A program made the position numbers and the translations under genes. From contig JADJVN010000001.1 of assembly GCA_016710585.1 (NCBI GenBank), positions 1 through 64,000 on the forward strand: DNA of 64,000 nucleotides, in the 5' to 3' direction. The notes under the pieces are model-generated. The model saw only the letters and a list, made by a program, of their open reading frames with translations. It did no database searches and had not been told where the DNA came from. Below are positions 28,025 through 38,502 of this stretch, one piece after another; positions within the stretch are counted from its first letter, which is position 1, and every line of letters starts with the position of its first letter. The DNA is from Saprospiraceae bacterium. GTDB lineage: Bacteria > Bacteroidota > Bacteroidia > Chitinophagales > Saprospiraceae.

Positions 28025-28915
28025 TTACAAATTTGCTGAAGGATGAGCAGCTTTATAGCTTTCCTTCAATTTTTCAACGGACAAATGGGTGTAAAATTGT
28101 GTAGATGCCAAACTTGCATGACCCATTAGAGATTTGATTGCATTCATTTCAGCACCTGCATCGGCTAAATGTGTAGCAAAACTGTGACGAATGCTATGAG
28201 GACTTTTTTGTTCAATCGTAGTCTTTCCAATTAAAGATTTCTCTACAATTCTATGAATCAACTTTGGATACGATTTAGAACCTGTATTGGTCAATATTAA
28301 ATAATCCCCTTCACGAAATTTCAAATCCTTGCGTTTGTTAATATAACGTAAAAGTTTAGATAATAGTTCATCGCCAAAGGGGATCATACGCTCTTTTGAC
28401 CCCTTTCCTCTGACCTTCAGAATCTTAGAACTCAAATTAATATTATTTAAAACCAAATCTATGATTTCAGCCCTTCTTATTCCACAATGGTAAAGTAATG
28501 AAACTACCAAATCGTCTCTAAGGCTAGGAAATTCCGATTCGTCATTTGAATTCAATGTTTCCAAGACATGACTCATCTCTCCTGCTTGGACAATGCCTGC
28601 CAGTCTTTTTTTAAGTTTGGGGCGAACAATCTTTTCTATGGGATCGAAGGATAATAAGTTTTTTCTGATTGCCCATTTATACAATGACTTTAAAGAAGAA
28701 ATTTTTCTATGAATGGATTTATTTTCATTGCCAACTTCAGCCAGATTAGCAATCCACGATCTAATCATTAAAAAATTAGCATGTTTTATGTCCTCAATTT
28801 GATATTGAAGCATTAAAAATTGGCAAAATTGTGTTAAATCTCGCCTATAGGCCTCCGCGGTATGGATGGAATACCTTTTTTCAGTAGTGATATATATAAT
28901 AAAATCATCAACCAT
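28025..28915 (-). CDS. xerC: Tyrosine recombinase of the XerC/XerD family
   Basis: 296-residue site-specific recombinase for resolving chromosome dimers at dif. The N-terminal SAM-like DNA-binding domain covers about residues 1-85. The catalytic domain keeps all six active-site positions: R147 (GIRRAE), K171 (RGKGSKER), H240 and R243 (PHSIRHSFATH), H266 (LMGHAS) and the nucleophile Y275 (QFYTHL). Length and spacing are those of housekeeping Xer proteins rather than phage integrases, and the rpsU-xer-hpf context is the usual one in this phylum. XerC versus XerD cannot be decided from one copy. Confidence 0.92.
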   Translation of the reverse strand: MVDDFIIYITTEKRYSIHTAEAYRRDLTQFCQFLMLQYQIEDIKHANFLMIRSWIANLAEVGNENKSIHRKISSLKSLYKWAIRKNLLSFDPIEKIVRPKLKKRLAGIVQAGEMSHVLETLNSNDESEFPSLRDDLVVSLLYHCGIRRAEIIDLVLNNINLSSKILKVRGKGSKERMIPFGDELLSKLLRYINKRKDLKFREGDYLILTNTGSKSYPKLIHRIVEKSLIGKTTIEQKSPHSIRHSFATHLADAGAEMNAIKSLMGHASLASTQFYTHLSVEKLKESYKAAHPSANL

Positions 28916-28974
28916 ATTACCTTCTATTCGAAGGCAATATAGTGACTATTCGGAAAATAAATTAAATTATTTTA

Positions 28975-29166
28975 TTATACGTGCTTAGATAAGTAATCTT
29001 GGCGATTAATAGCCTTAAGAATCTCACCTCTTCTCTCCACAGAAGGTTTTGTGAAGTGCTTTCGTCTTCTCAATTGCTTAACTGTTTGAGCTTGCTCAAA
29101 TTTCTTTTTGTACTTTTTTAATGCGCGGTCAATTGATTCCGCTTCTTTTACATCAATAATTAACAT
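28975..29166 (-). CDS. rpsU: Small ribosomal subunit protein bS21
   Basis: 63-residue basic protein of the 30S subunit, involved in initiation near the anti-Shine-Dalgarno site. The sequence shows the family features: ESIDRALKKYKKKFEQ, then a very basic RRRKHFTKPSVERR stretch. A TATCTTTG promoter element lies upstream. It leads the rpsU-xer-hpf unit, which a terminator closes at 27645. Confidence 0.93.
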   Translation of the reverse strand: MLIIDVKEAESIDRALKKYKKKFEQAQTVKQLRRRKHFTKPSVERRGEILKAINRQDYLSKHV

Positions 29167-29188
29167 TTAAGATTAAAATTTTAGTTCG

Positions 29189-29196
29189 CAAAGATA
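29189..29196 (-). promoter_or_regulatory. Candidate -7 promoter element for rpsU
   Basis: TATCTTTG then CG on the minus strand is a good TAnnTTTG match, 23 bp upstream of the rpsU ATG. It suggests that rpsU-xer-hpf has its own promoter despite lying just after rpoC. Confidence 0.5.
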
Positions 29197-29225
29197 TAAA
29201 ATATTTATTCATATGTAATTTTTTT

Positions 29226-29266
29226 AAGCTAATCCCTGCTCTTTGCGTATTTACAGGGATTAACTT
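29226..29266 (-). other. Stem-loop between rpoC and rpsU
   Basis: Arms 29226-29238 and 29254-29266 pair at 12 of 13 positions (core AATCCCTG/CAGGGATT) around a 15-base loop, starting 11 bp after the rpoC stop. On the minus strand the stem is followed by an A-run, not a T-run, so it is not a textbook terminator; it may mark the mRNA 3' end or a processing site. Confidence 0.55.
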
Positions 29267-29276
29267 AATATTTCAT

Positions 29277-32200
29277 CTAATCTGCTATTTCTACTATTCT
29301 TTGTTTGTTTGATACTTTCACAAACAAATCTTTGTATTTCTTAGATCCTGTACCTGCTGGTATTTTCTTACCAATAATGACATTCTCTTTCAATCCAGAT
29401 AAATCATCTATTTTTGCTGCTATTGCAGCTGTACTCAATACTTTAGTCGTTTCCTGGAATGAAGCTGCTGATATCCAACTGCTTGTTCCTAATGAAGCTC
29501 TAGTGATCCCTAATAGCATCGAACTTGATGTTGCAGGTATCGCATCTCTAAATTCACAAAGTTTTTTGTCATTTCTCTTTAAGAATGAGTTTTCTTCACG
29601 AATTTGTCTCATTGAAACCAATTGTCCACGTTTTAACTTTGCTGAATCTCCAGACTCTGTGATGACTTTTTTATCGAAAATCTCATCATTTGCATCTACA
29701 AAATCCCAACGATCCACTGGCTCTCCTTCAAGTAATGTAGTATCACCTGGATCTTCAATCTGAACCCATCTCATCATTTGTCGTACGATAACTTCGATGT
29801 GTTTATCATTGATATTGATACCTTGTGATCGATATACTTCTTGAACACCGTTGACCAAATATGATTGAACAGCGAATAATCCTTTAATATTTAATATATC
29901 CCGTGGTGTGATCGTTCCATCCGATAGTGGCATTCCAGCTCTGATGAAATCACCTTCTTGCACCAAGATATGTTTTGATAGACCGATAAGGAACTTTCTT
30001 CTCTGACCTGTTTTCTCATCTTCGACGAAAACTTCACGATTTCCTCGCTTAATTTTTCCATAAATGACGATTCCATCTATTTCCGAAACTACAGCTGGAT
30101 TTGAAGGATTTCGTGCTTCAAATAATTCTGTTACACGTGGAAGACCCCCTGTGATATCTGAAACCTTACTTACACTTCTCGGTATCTTACCGATTTTTTG
30201 TCCAGCTTGGATTTCTGTATTGTCTTCAATTGTAATATAAGCACCTACAGGAAGAGTATAATGCTTCAATTCTTCTCCAGATGGACTTAAGATTTGAATA
30301 ACGGGTACTTTCTTTTTATTCTTAGATTCGATAATAACCTTTTCTGTAAAACCAGTTTGGTCATCTCTTTCCAATCGATATGTTACACCCTCTTCAATAG
30401 AATCAAATTTGATAATACCTCTGAATTCAGAAATAATCAAAGCGTTGAATGGATCCCAGCTACAAAGCATATCTCCTTTGACAACTTTTTGTCCTTCCTT
30501 AACATTCAAAGTAGCACCATAAGGTACGTGCGCAGAAGACAATAATTTTTTAGTTTCTAAATCCAATAACTTAATCTCTCCTGAACGAGATAATACTATT
30601 TTCGATTTAGCTTCACCTTCTACACTGTCTGCAACTTTTAATGAATCGAACTCAACGATACCGTCAAATTTTGCAACTATTTCAGACTCAGTTTTAGATA
30701 CTGCGGCAACCCCACCCACGTGGAATGTACGGAGTGTAAGCTGTGTTCCAGGCTCACCGATACTTTGTGCTGCGATAATTCCTACTGCATCACCCTCTTC
30801 AGTAATCCTGCCACTTGCTAGATTTTTTCCATAACATTTAGTACATACGCCTTTCTTAGCTTCACAAGTTAATACTGAACGTATCGTCACCATCTCTACA
30901 CCTTCTTCTTCAATATAATGTGCGATTTTTTCACTGATATATTCACCCGCCTCAAGAATTATTTCATCTGTTTCTGGATGAAGAATATTATGTAATGTAA
31001 ATCTTCCTATTATTCTCGATGCAAGATTCTCTATCACTTTGTCATTATCCACTAATGCCATTGTTTCAATTCCTCTTAATGTATTGCAATCATCTTCTAT
31101 AATCACAACATCTTGAGCTACATCCACCAATCGACGTGTCAAGTATCCCGCATCAGCCGTTTTTAAGGCTGTATCGGCAAGACCTTTTCTAGCACCGTGA
31201 GTGGAGATAAAATATTCCAAAACGCTCAGACCATCTTGGAAATTAGATAGAATTGGATTCTCAATAATTGAACCGCCTGTGTCACCTGATTTTCTTGGCT
31301 TAGCCATCAATCCTCTAAGACCGCAAAGCTGCTTAATCTGCTGCTTAGATCCTCTAGCGCCTGAATGAAGCATCATATAAACGGAATTAAATCCGCCTTT
31401 ATGTAATGCCAATTCTTTCATTAAATTATCCGTGATTCGATTATCTGCATAAGTCCACTTATCGATGATTTGGTTATATCTCTCATTATTGGTAATCAAA
31501 CCCATATTGTAACTTTCCCAAATCTCATCTATTTCTACCTGCGCATCTTTTAGTGTTTTAACTTTAATTGAAGGCGTGATTAGATCACCTAGGTTAAAAG
31601 ACAATCCAGCTTTGAACGCCCAATAAAAACCTAATTCTTTAATATCATCCAAGAACTTTGCAGTGACTGCAAAATTTGTTCTAGTAATAATTTCACTAAT
31701 TACTTGCTTCAAGTTCTTCTTAGTCATGACCTCATTGATATAAGGCACTCCTTCTGGTCTCGCATCATTGAAAATCACACGACCAACTGTTGTCTTGACT
31801 AATTTTGCTACCGCATCTCCATATTGATTAAATATCTTGACATTGATTGCATCATGAAGTTCAAGTTGCTTTTCATTGAAAGCAATACGAACTTCTTCTG
31901 GAGAGTAAAAGTTTTTAAGTTTTTTATCTTTATCTGTAACTTTCTCTTTTGTCAAATAATATAGTCCCAATACCATGTCCTGAGAAGGAAGTGTCACTGG
32001 GGAACCATCTTGTGGATTCAACATATTATGTGGAGCCAACATCAATAATTGTGCTTCCAATATACACGCGTGTGCCAATGGAACGTGAACAGCCATCTGG
32101 TCACCGTCAAAGTCTGCATTGAACGCACCGCAAACTAAAGGATGCAATTGAATAGCTTTACCTTCGACTAATTGTGGTTGAAATGCTTGAATTGAAAGTC

Positions 32201-33536
32201 TATGGAGCGTTGGTGCACGATTCAATAAAACTGGATGACCTTTTAATATATTTTCAAGAATATCCCATATCACTGAATCCTTTCTATCCACTAATTTCTT
32301 AGCAGATTTTACTGTCTTCACGACACCCCTTTCTATTAATTTTCTAATAATAAAAGGCTTAAACAATTCTGCAGCCATTCCTTTAGGAATACCGCACTCA
32401 TGAAGCTTAAGTGTAGGACCTACGACAATTACAGAACGACCTGAATAATCCACACGTTTACCCAATAAGTTCTGACGGAAACGACCTTGCTTACCTTTTA
32501 GGATATCACTTAATGATTTTAATGCACGACCGCCTTCGGCTTTCACTGCATTTGATTTTCTTGAGTTATCGAATAATGAGTCTACAGCTTCCTGCAGCAT
32601 CCTTTTTTCGTTTCTCAAAATGACCTCAGGTGCTTTGATATCTAATAATCTTTTTAATCGATTATTTCTTATGATAACCCTTCTGTATAAATCATTTAAG
32701 TCGGAACTTGCAAATCGTCCACCGTCCAATGGCACTAATGGCCGAAGTTCTGGTGGGATCACAGGTAGATATTGGATAATCATCCATTCAGGGCGATTAT
32801 TTTTATTGTTCAACCCTTCTCTGAAAGCTTCAACTACTCTTAGTCTTTTTAAAGCTTCGGATTTTCTTTGTTGAGAAGATTCTGTAGATGCTTGATGTCT
32901 TAATTCAAAAGACAAATCATCCATGTTCAATTTTGATAGGAGGTCAAAAACAGATTCAGCACCCATTTTTGCAATAAACTTATTTGGATCTTTATCGTCC
33001 AACATTTGGTTCTCTTTTGGTAAAGATTCCAATATTTCAAAATACTCCTCTTCAGAAAGTAAGTCTAGAAAATTGACACCATTTCCACCAGCCATACCAG
33101 CTTGAATAACGACAAATCGCTCATAGTAAATGATTGATTCTAATTTCTTAGAAGAGATCCCTAATAAATATCCAATCTTGTTTGGTAGAGACTTGAAAAA
33201 CCAAATGTGCACGACTGGAACTACCAACTTAATGTGTCCCATCCTTTCACGTCGAACTTTTTTCTCTGTTACTTCAACACCACAACGATCGCATACAATC
33301 CCTTTGTATCGAATCCTTTTGTATTTACCACAATAGCATTCGTAATCTTTGATTGGACCAAAAATTCTTTCACAAAATAAACCATCACGTTCAGGTTTAT
33401 ATGATCTATAATTTATCGTTTCAGGCTTGAGTATTTCACCAAATGATCTTTCTAAAATTTCATCTGGAGATGATAAAGCAATCGTGATTTTATCAAACTC
33501 TTGATCTAATTTTATATTTTTATTTTTGAATGACAT
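29277..33536 (-). CDS. rpoC: DNA-directed RNA polymerase subunit beta'
   Basis: 1419-residue catalytic subunit of RNA polymerase, intact. The N-terminal zinc-binding cluster is CYCGKYKRIRYKGIVCDRCG (about residues 68-87). The active-site motif NADFDGDQM lies near residues 472-481 and holds the three Mg2+-binding aspartates. GARGSKQQIKQL and the trigger-loop region GEPGTQLTLRTFHVGG are present, as is the second zinc site (CEAKKGVCTKC). The insertion pattern and length fit the Bacteroidota form. It follows rpoB by 19 bp on one transcript. Its integrity contrasts with the damaged rpoB reading just upstream. Confidence 0.98.
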   Translation of the reverse strand: MSFKNKNIKLDQEFDKITIALSSPDEILERSFGEILKPETINYRSYKPERDGLFCERIFGPIKDYECYCGKYKRIRYKGIVCDRCGVEVTEKKVRRERMGHIKLVVPVVHIWFFKSLPNKIGYLLGISSKKLESIIYYERFVVIQAGMAGGNGVNFLDLLSEEEYFEILESLPKENQMLDDKDPNKFIAKMGAESVFDLLSKLNMDDLSFELRHQASTESSQQRKSEALKRLRVVEAFREGLNNKNNRPEWMIIQYLPVIPPELRPLVPLDGGRFASSDLNDLYRRVIIRNNRLKRLLDIKAPEVILRNEKRMLQEAVDSLFDNSRKSNAVKAEGGRALKSLSDILKGKQGRFRQNLLGKRVDYSGRSVIVVGPTLKLHECGIPKGMAAELFKPFIIRKLIERGVVKTVKSAKKLVDRKDSVIWDILENILKGHPVLLNRAPTLHRLSIQAFQPQLVEGKAIQLHPLVCGAFNADFDGDQMAVHVPLAHACILEAQLLMLAPHNMLNPQDGSPVTLPSQDMVLGLYYLTKEKVTDKDKKLKNFYSPEEVRIAFNEKQLELHDAINVKIFNQYGDAVAKLVKTTVGRVIFNDARPEGVPYINEVMTKKNLKQVISEIITRTNFAVTAKFLDDIKELGFYWAFKAGLSFNLGDLITPSIKVKTLKDAQVEIDEIWESYNMGLITNNERYNQIIDKWTYADNRITDNLMKELALHKGGFNSVYMMLHSGARGSKQQIKQLCGLRGLMAKPRKSGDTGGSIIENPILSNFQDGLSVLEYFISTHGARKGLADTALKTADAGYLTRRLVDVAQDVVIIEDDCNTLRGIETMALVDNDKVIENLASRIIGRFTLHNILHPETDEIILEAGEYISEKIAHYIEEEGVEMVTIRSVLTCEAKKGVCTKCYGKNLASGRITEEGDAVGIIAAQSIGEPGTQLTLRTFHVGGVAAVSKTESEIVAKFDGIVEFDSLKVADSVEGEAKSKIVLSRSGEIKLLDLETKKLLSSAHVPYGATLNVKEGQKVVKGDMLCSWDPFNALIISEFRGIIKFDSIEEGVTYRLERDDQTGFTEKVIIESKNKKKVPVIQILSPSGEELKHYTLPVGAYITIEDNTEIQAGQKIGKIPRSVSKVSDITGGLPRVTELFEARNPSNPAVVSEIDGIVIYGKIKRGNREVFVEDEKTGQRRKFLIGLSKHILVQEGDFIRAGMPLSDGTITPRDILNIKGLFAVQSYLVNGVQEVYRSQGININDKHIEVIVRQMMRWVQIEDPGDTTLLEGEPVDRWDFVDANDEIFDKKVITESGDSAKLKRGQLVSMRQIREENSFLKRNDKKLCEFRDAIPATSSSMLLGITRASLGTSSWISAASFQETTKVLSTAAIAAKIDDLSGLKENVIIGKKIPAGTGSKKYKDLFVKVSNKQRIVEIAD

Positions 33537-33555
33537 CTTTCCGAGTTAGTTTTAA

Positions 33556-36500
33556 TTAAGATTCAAATTTTACATCCAATACCAATCCTCTCAATTCATG
33601 AATCAATACGTTGAATGATTCAGGAATATTAGGTTCTGGTAAGTTTTCACCTTTCACAATCGCCTCGTAAGCTTTTGCTCTACCGATGATATCATCAGAT
33701 TTAATCGTCAATAATTCTCGAAGGATATTTGCAGCACCATATGCTTCAAGTGCCCATACCTCCATCTCTCCAAATCGCTGACCTCCAAACTGAGCTTTAC
33801 CTCCTAACGGCTGTTGAGTAATCAATGAGTATGGTCCTATCGATCTAGCGTGCATCTTATCATCTACCATGTGAGATAACTTCAACATATAGATAAGTCC
33901 AACTGTAGCTTGCTGATGGAATCTATCACCAGTCTCACCATCATATAAATAAATTTAACCAAACTGAGGTAAACCTGCGTTTTGAATGAAAGCATCAATA
34001 TCTTTTATCGTTGCTCCATCAAAGATTGGCGTTGAAAAATGGGTTCCCATTTTTTTACCAGCCCAGCCTAATACTGTTTCAAAAATCTGTCCTAAGTTCA
34101 TCCTTGAAGGTACACCAAGTGGATTTAATACAATATCAACTGGTGTTCCATCTTCTAGGAATGGCATATCTTCGACACGCACTATTCTAGAAACAATACC
34201 TTTATTTCCGTGTCTTCCCGCAAGCTTATCACCTACTTTTAATTTACGCTTTTTTGCGATATAAACTTTAGCTAATTTTAATACCCCAGTAGGCAATTCA
34301 TCTCCAATACTAATATTGAATTTCTCTCTCTTGTATCTTCCGATTTCTTCACTTACTTTGATATTGTAATTGTGAAGCAATTGAGATATCATAACATTCT
34401 TATCTTCCTCTTTCGTCCAATTAGAATAATCTGCTTTTACAAAATCAAGTTTCTTCAATATTGCACTGGTAAGCTTAGTTCCTTTTGCAATCATCTCTTC
34501 ACCGTAAATACTTTTTACACCTTGAGACACTTTGATCTTTAGCGATTTTCATCAACTTATCGATCAAGATTGTTTTTAACTCATTCAAAGCAATATTATG
34601 CTTATCGTCAAGTCTAGTAAGGAGATCTTTCTCTTGAATTTTCTGGAACTTATCTTTCTTAGCTCTAGCATAAAGTTGCTTATCAATAACCACTCCTTCA
34701 ATGGATGGTGGCACTTTTAATGAAGCATCTTTTACATCACCTGCCTTATCTCCGAATATAGCTCTTAAGAGTTTTTCTTCAGGTGTAGGATCAGTCTCTC
34801 CTTTCGGAGTAATTTTTCCTATTAGAATATCACCTTCTTCAACATTGGCACCAATACGAATTATTCCATTTTCATCCAAATCTTTTGTAGCTTCTTCGCT
34901 TACATTTGGTATATCATTGGTCAATTCTTCTTCTCCCAATTTTGTATCTCTAACTTCAAGTTCAAAACTTTCAATGTGTATTGAAGTAAAAACATCCTCT
35001 TGCAATACTCTCTCTGAAAGTACGATGGCATCTTCAAAGTTATACCCTTTCCAAGGCATGAATGCAACCTGCAGATTCGTGCCTAAGGCCAATTCTCCGC
35101 CTTCAGTAGCATAACCTTCACAAAGTATGGTAGATGCATCTACTCTATCGCCTTTCATTACGATCGGCTTCAAGTTGATACATGTTGCTTGATTTGTTCG
35201 AGCGAATTTTGTCAAAGGATACTCTTTAATATCACTTTCAAATGATACTAATTGATCATTTTCACTCTTATCATATTTTATAACAATTTTAGTTGCATCG
35301 ACGAACTCCACTACTCCTTCTCCTTCAGCATTAATTAGCATTCGAGAATCTAGTGCAACTTTAGCTTCTAAGCCAGTTCCAACTATAGGAGCTTGAGGCT
35401 TAATCAACGGAACAGCTTGACGCTGCATGTTAGATCCCATCAAGGCTCTGTTGGCATCATCATTCTCCAAAAATGGGATTAATGAAGCTGATACTCCTAC
35501 AATTTGATTTGGAGCCACATCCATGTAGTCCAACTCTTCTGGACCTAGAACTGGAAATTCCCCATGCTCTCTTCCTTTAAGTTTTACTTGTTGGAATTCT
35601 CCTTTTGAATCGACAGGTACGTTAGCCTGTGCAATTTTCGCATAATCCTCTTCTTCAGCAGATAAGAATCTGATACCATCTTTTATGGCTACTTTACCAG
35701 AATCAATTCTCCAATATGGAGTCTCTAGAAAGCCCATTCCATTCACTCTAGCATGTACACAAAGAGTAGAAATCAAACCGATATTTGGACCTTCAGGAGT
35801 CTCGATAGTACAAAGTCGTCCATAATGCGAATAGTGAACGTCACGCACCTCGAAACCAGCCCTTTCTCTAGATAAACCACCTGGTCCTAGCGCTGAAATC
35901 CTTCTTTTATGAGTGATTTCAGAAAGTGGATTTGTTTGATCAAGAAACTGAGACAACTGACTCGTTCCAAAGAAAGAATTAATGACTGAAGACAGCGTTC
36001 TTGCATTGATCAAATCAACTGGAGTAAATACCTCATTATCACGTACATTCATACGCTCTCTAATCGTACGAGCCATCCGCGCAAGTCCAACTCCGAACTG
36101 AGCGAACAATTGCTCACCAACAGTTCTTACCCTTCTATTTGACAAGTGATCAATATCATCAAGCTCAGCTTTTTGATTGATCAAAGACACTAAATATTTT
36201 ACAATTTCTGTGATATCAACTTTAGTTAAAACTAATGTCTCAAAGAAATATTTAAGTTCAATTTTTTATTGATCTTGTATCGACCAACATCACCAAGATT
36301 GTATCTTTTATCTGAGAAAAATAGTTTGTCAATGATACCTCTTGCTGTCTCATCATCCGGAGGATCGCTTCCTCTTAACTGACGATAAATATGAATTACA
36401 GCCTCCATTTCAGAAGATGAAGGATCTTTCTGTAAAGTATTATAGATAATAGAAAAGTCCTCTTCTATATCCTCTTTTTGGAGAATGATTGTATCAACTT

Positions 36501-37377
36501 TAGCATTTGCAATTAACTCGATATTCTCCTCATCCAAGACAACATCTCTCTCAAGTATAATCTCGTTTCTTTCTAATGTAACCAATTCACCAGTATCCTC
36601 ATCGACAAAATCTTCTGTCCATTTTCTCAAAACTCTAGCGGCAAGCTTTCGTCCTATTGCTTTTTTAAGATCTTTGGCAGTTGCTTTGATTTCTTCAGAC
36701 AGTCCAAATAGGTTCAAAATATCTTTATCAGAATCAAATCCAATTGCACGAAGTAAAGTCGTTACTGGAAATTTTTTCTTTCTATCGATATAAGCGTACA
36801 TCACCAAATTGATATCTGTCGCAAATTCCATCCAAGCACCCTTAAAAGGAATTACTCTTGCTGAAAATATCTTAGTACCATTTGGATGATAAGACTGACT
36901 AAAGAATACTCCTGGAGATCTATGCAACTGAGAAACAACAACGCGCTCTGCACCATTGATAACAAACGTACCTTTTGGCGTCATATAGGGAATATTTCCC
37001 AAAAACACATCCTGCTCAATCGTTTTGAAATCAACGTGTTCTTCATCATTACATGATAATCTAAGTCGCGCCTTTAATGGAACACTAAATGTTAATCCCC
37101 TCTGTACGCATTCCTCAATATCATAGCGTGGTGGATCAACATAATAATCCAAAAACTCAAGAATAAATATGTTTCTTGCGTCTGAGATAGGAAAATTTTC
37201 TTTAAACACCTTGAAGAGTCCTTCATTACCTCTTTTATCTGGAGTAGTTTCTAATTGAAAAAATTCTTTAAATGATTTCAACTGAATATCCAAAAAATCT
37301 GGATAAGCTGCAGACAGAGGCGCTCTTGCGAAAGAATGTCTAGTTCTGGTCTTTTGCTTGGAACCGTTGGTTGCCAT
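33556..37377 (-). CDS. rpoB: DNA-directed RNA polymerase subunit beta, with two frameshifts and one in-frame stop
   Basis: The whole beta subunit can be read, but only across three lesions. Piece 1 starts at ATG 37377 and closes at 36232; a missing T in the run at 36242-36244 (plus-strand AAA) restores the frame. Piece 2 closes at 34499; one extra base (or two missing) at 34531-34538 shifts the frame into piece 3, which begins VSQGVKSIYG. Piece 3 ends at an in-frame TAA (33955-33957) after GLPQFG, and the same frame goes on as IYLYDGETGDRF, so a conserved Lys codon AAA reads TAA. Piece 4 ends LVLDVKFES. Repaired length is about 1273 residues, normal for the phylum, with all conserved blocks present (GPGGLSRERAGFEVRD, GRHGNKG, QPLGGKAQFGGQRFGEMEVW). 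The gene is essential, so the lesions should be errors unless a second copy exists. Confidence 0.95.
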
Positions 37378-37437
37378 ATTAAATAATTATTTAAAGAGCA
37401 AATGCTCGTTATTTTCAAAATATTTTAAACTATGAAA

Positions 37438-37468
37438 GGCTTAGACCATTTTATAAATGATCTAAGCC
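37438..37468 (-). promoter_or_regulatory. Long hairpin in the rplL-rpoB spacer, possible attenuator or RNase III site
   Basis: GGCTTAGA (37438-37445) pairs with TCTAAGCC (37461-37468), and the inner bases continue the helix to about 14 pairs (one G-T) with a tiny loop. It lies in the 145-bp spacer between rplL and rpoB, where other bacteria use attenuation or RNA cleavage to lower rpoBC expression relative to ribosomal proteins. No U-run follows, so processing is as likely as termination. Confidence 0.6.
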
Positions 37469-37522
37469 AAACAATTTTAGTATTCCTTTTTAGCTAAAGG
37501 CATACGGCGATTGGTTGATTAA

Positions 37523-37900
37523 TTATTTAACCTCAATCTCTGCTCCCGCCGCTGTTAAAGCTTCTTTCAAAGAGTTAGCCTCTTCTTTAGAAACTCCTTG
37601 CTTTAACATAGATGGCGCACCATCTACTAGGTCCTTAGCTTCTTTTAATCCAAGATTAAGAATATTCTTAACCTCTTTAATTACATTTAATTTATTTGCA
37701 CCGCCTGATTTAAGAAGCACATCAAATTCTGTCTTCTCAGCAGCAGCAGCACCACCACCATCTGCAGGGGCAGCAGCTACAGCAACAGCCGCAGCAGCAG
37801 GCTCAATACCATATTTGTCTTTTAATACCGCTGCTAACTCGCTAACTTCTTTTACTGTCAAGCTAACTAATTGTTCAGCTAAAGCATTTACATCAACCAT
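37523..37900 (-). CDS. rplL: Large ribosomal subunit protein bL12 (L7/L12)
   Basis: 125-residue stalk protein that recruits translation GTPases. An N-terminal dimerisation helix (VNALAEQLVSLTVKEVSEL) is followed by an Ala/Gly-rich hinge (about residues 35-55) and the C-terminal domain with EKTEFDVLLKSGGANKLNVIK, LGLKEAKDLVDGAP and the terminal AGAEIEVK. Length and order are standard. It lies between rplJ (55 bp upstream) and rpoB, separated from the latter by a long hairpin. Confidence 0.97.
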   Translation of the reverse strand: MVDVNALAEQLVSLTVKEVSELAAVLKDKYGIEPAAAAVAVAAAPADGGGAAAAEKTEFDVLLKSGGANKLNVIKEVKNILNLGLKEAKDLVDGAPSMLKQGVSKEEANSLKEALTAAGAEIEVK

Positions 37901-37955
37901 TTTACTTAATTTTTTTCGTTTTTAAAATATATATGTGCACGACTTGGAAGCCATA

Positions 37956-38483
37956 TTAATTTGAAGCTCTTTCTTCCAGAGCTTTCACTAATCCTGCTAT
38001 TGTATTTCCACCTGACTTCAATGCACTGATAACATTCTTCGCAGGTGATTGTAATAACATGATTATATCTCCAACTAAATCCTCTTTTGACTTTAGGCTT
38101 ACTAATGCCTTTAATTGACTATCACCTGTAAATACAGCAGTATCAATATAAGCTGCTTTCAATACTGGCTTTTCATTAGTTTTTCTAAAATCTGTAATAA
38201 TTTTAGCAGGTAAAGAAGCCGTTTCTGTAAACAATATAGATGTTGGTCCTTCTAAAGATTTATATAAATCTCCATACCCTCTATCATCCAAAGATTCCAA
38301 TGCTTTTTTAGCCAATGTATTCTTTACCACCATCATTTCTACACCTTTCTCATGGCATAAGCGTCTGAATTGATTTACTTGTGCTACAGTTAATGATGAA
38401 GAGTCAGTGATATAAAAAAATGGAGATTTATCGAACTTTTCCTTTAATTCCTGAATTGCTTGTGTTTTTTGATCTTTTGTCAT
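37956..38483 (-). CDS. rplJ: Large ribosomal subunit protein uL10
   Basis: 175-residue base of the ribosomal stalk; it binds 23S rRNA and carries the L12 dimers on its C-terminal helix. Family signs are FYITDSSSLTVAQVNQFRR, MMVVKNTLAKKAL, EGPTSILFTE and the C-terminal SALKSGGNTIAGLVKALEERA. It lies 19 bp after rplA, in the usual rplK-rplA-rplJ-rplL order. No long autoregulatory leader is visible in the short rplA-rplJ gap. Confidence 0.96.
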   Translation of the reverse strand: MTKDQKTQAIQELKEKFDKSPFFYITDSSSLTVAQVNQFRRLCHEKGVEMMVVKNTLAKKALESLDDRGYGDLYKSLEGPTSILFTETASLPAKIITDFRKTNEKPVLKAAYIDTAVFTGDSQLKALVSLKSKEDLVGDIIMLLQSPAKNVISALKSGGNTIAGLVKALEERASN

Positions 38484-38502
38484 GATTTTTAACTTTTAAA
38501 GA

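Noticed and set aside
33955..33957. Recoding of TAA to lysine
   Set aside because: TAA ends many normal genes here, and the gene has two other lesions; a base error is simpler.
37515..37925. Ala-rich plus-strand open frame opposite rplL
   Set aside because: It mirrors the low-complexity Ala/Gly hinge of L7/L12; rplL on the other strand is certain.
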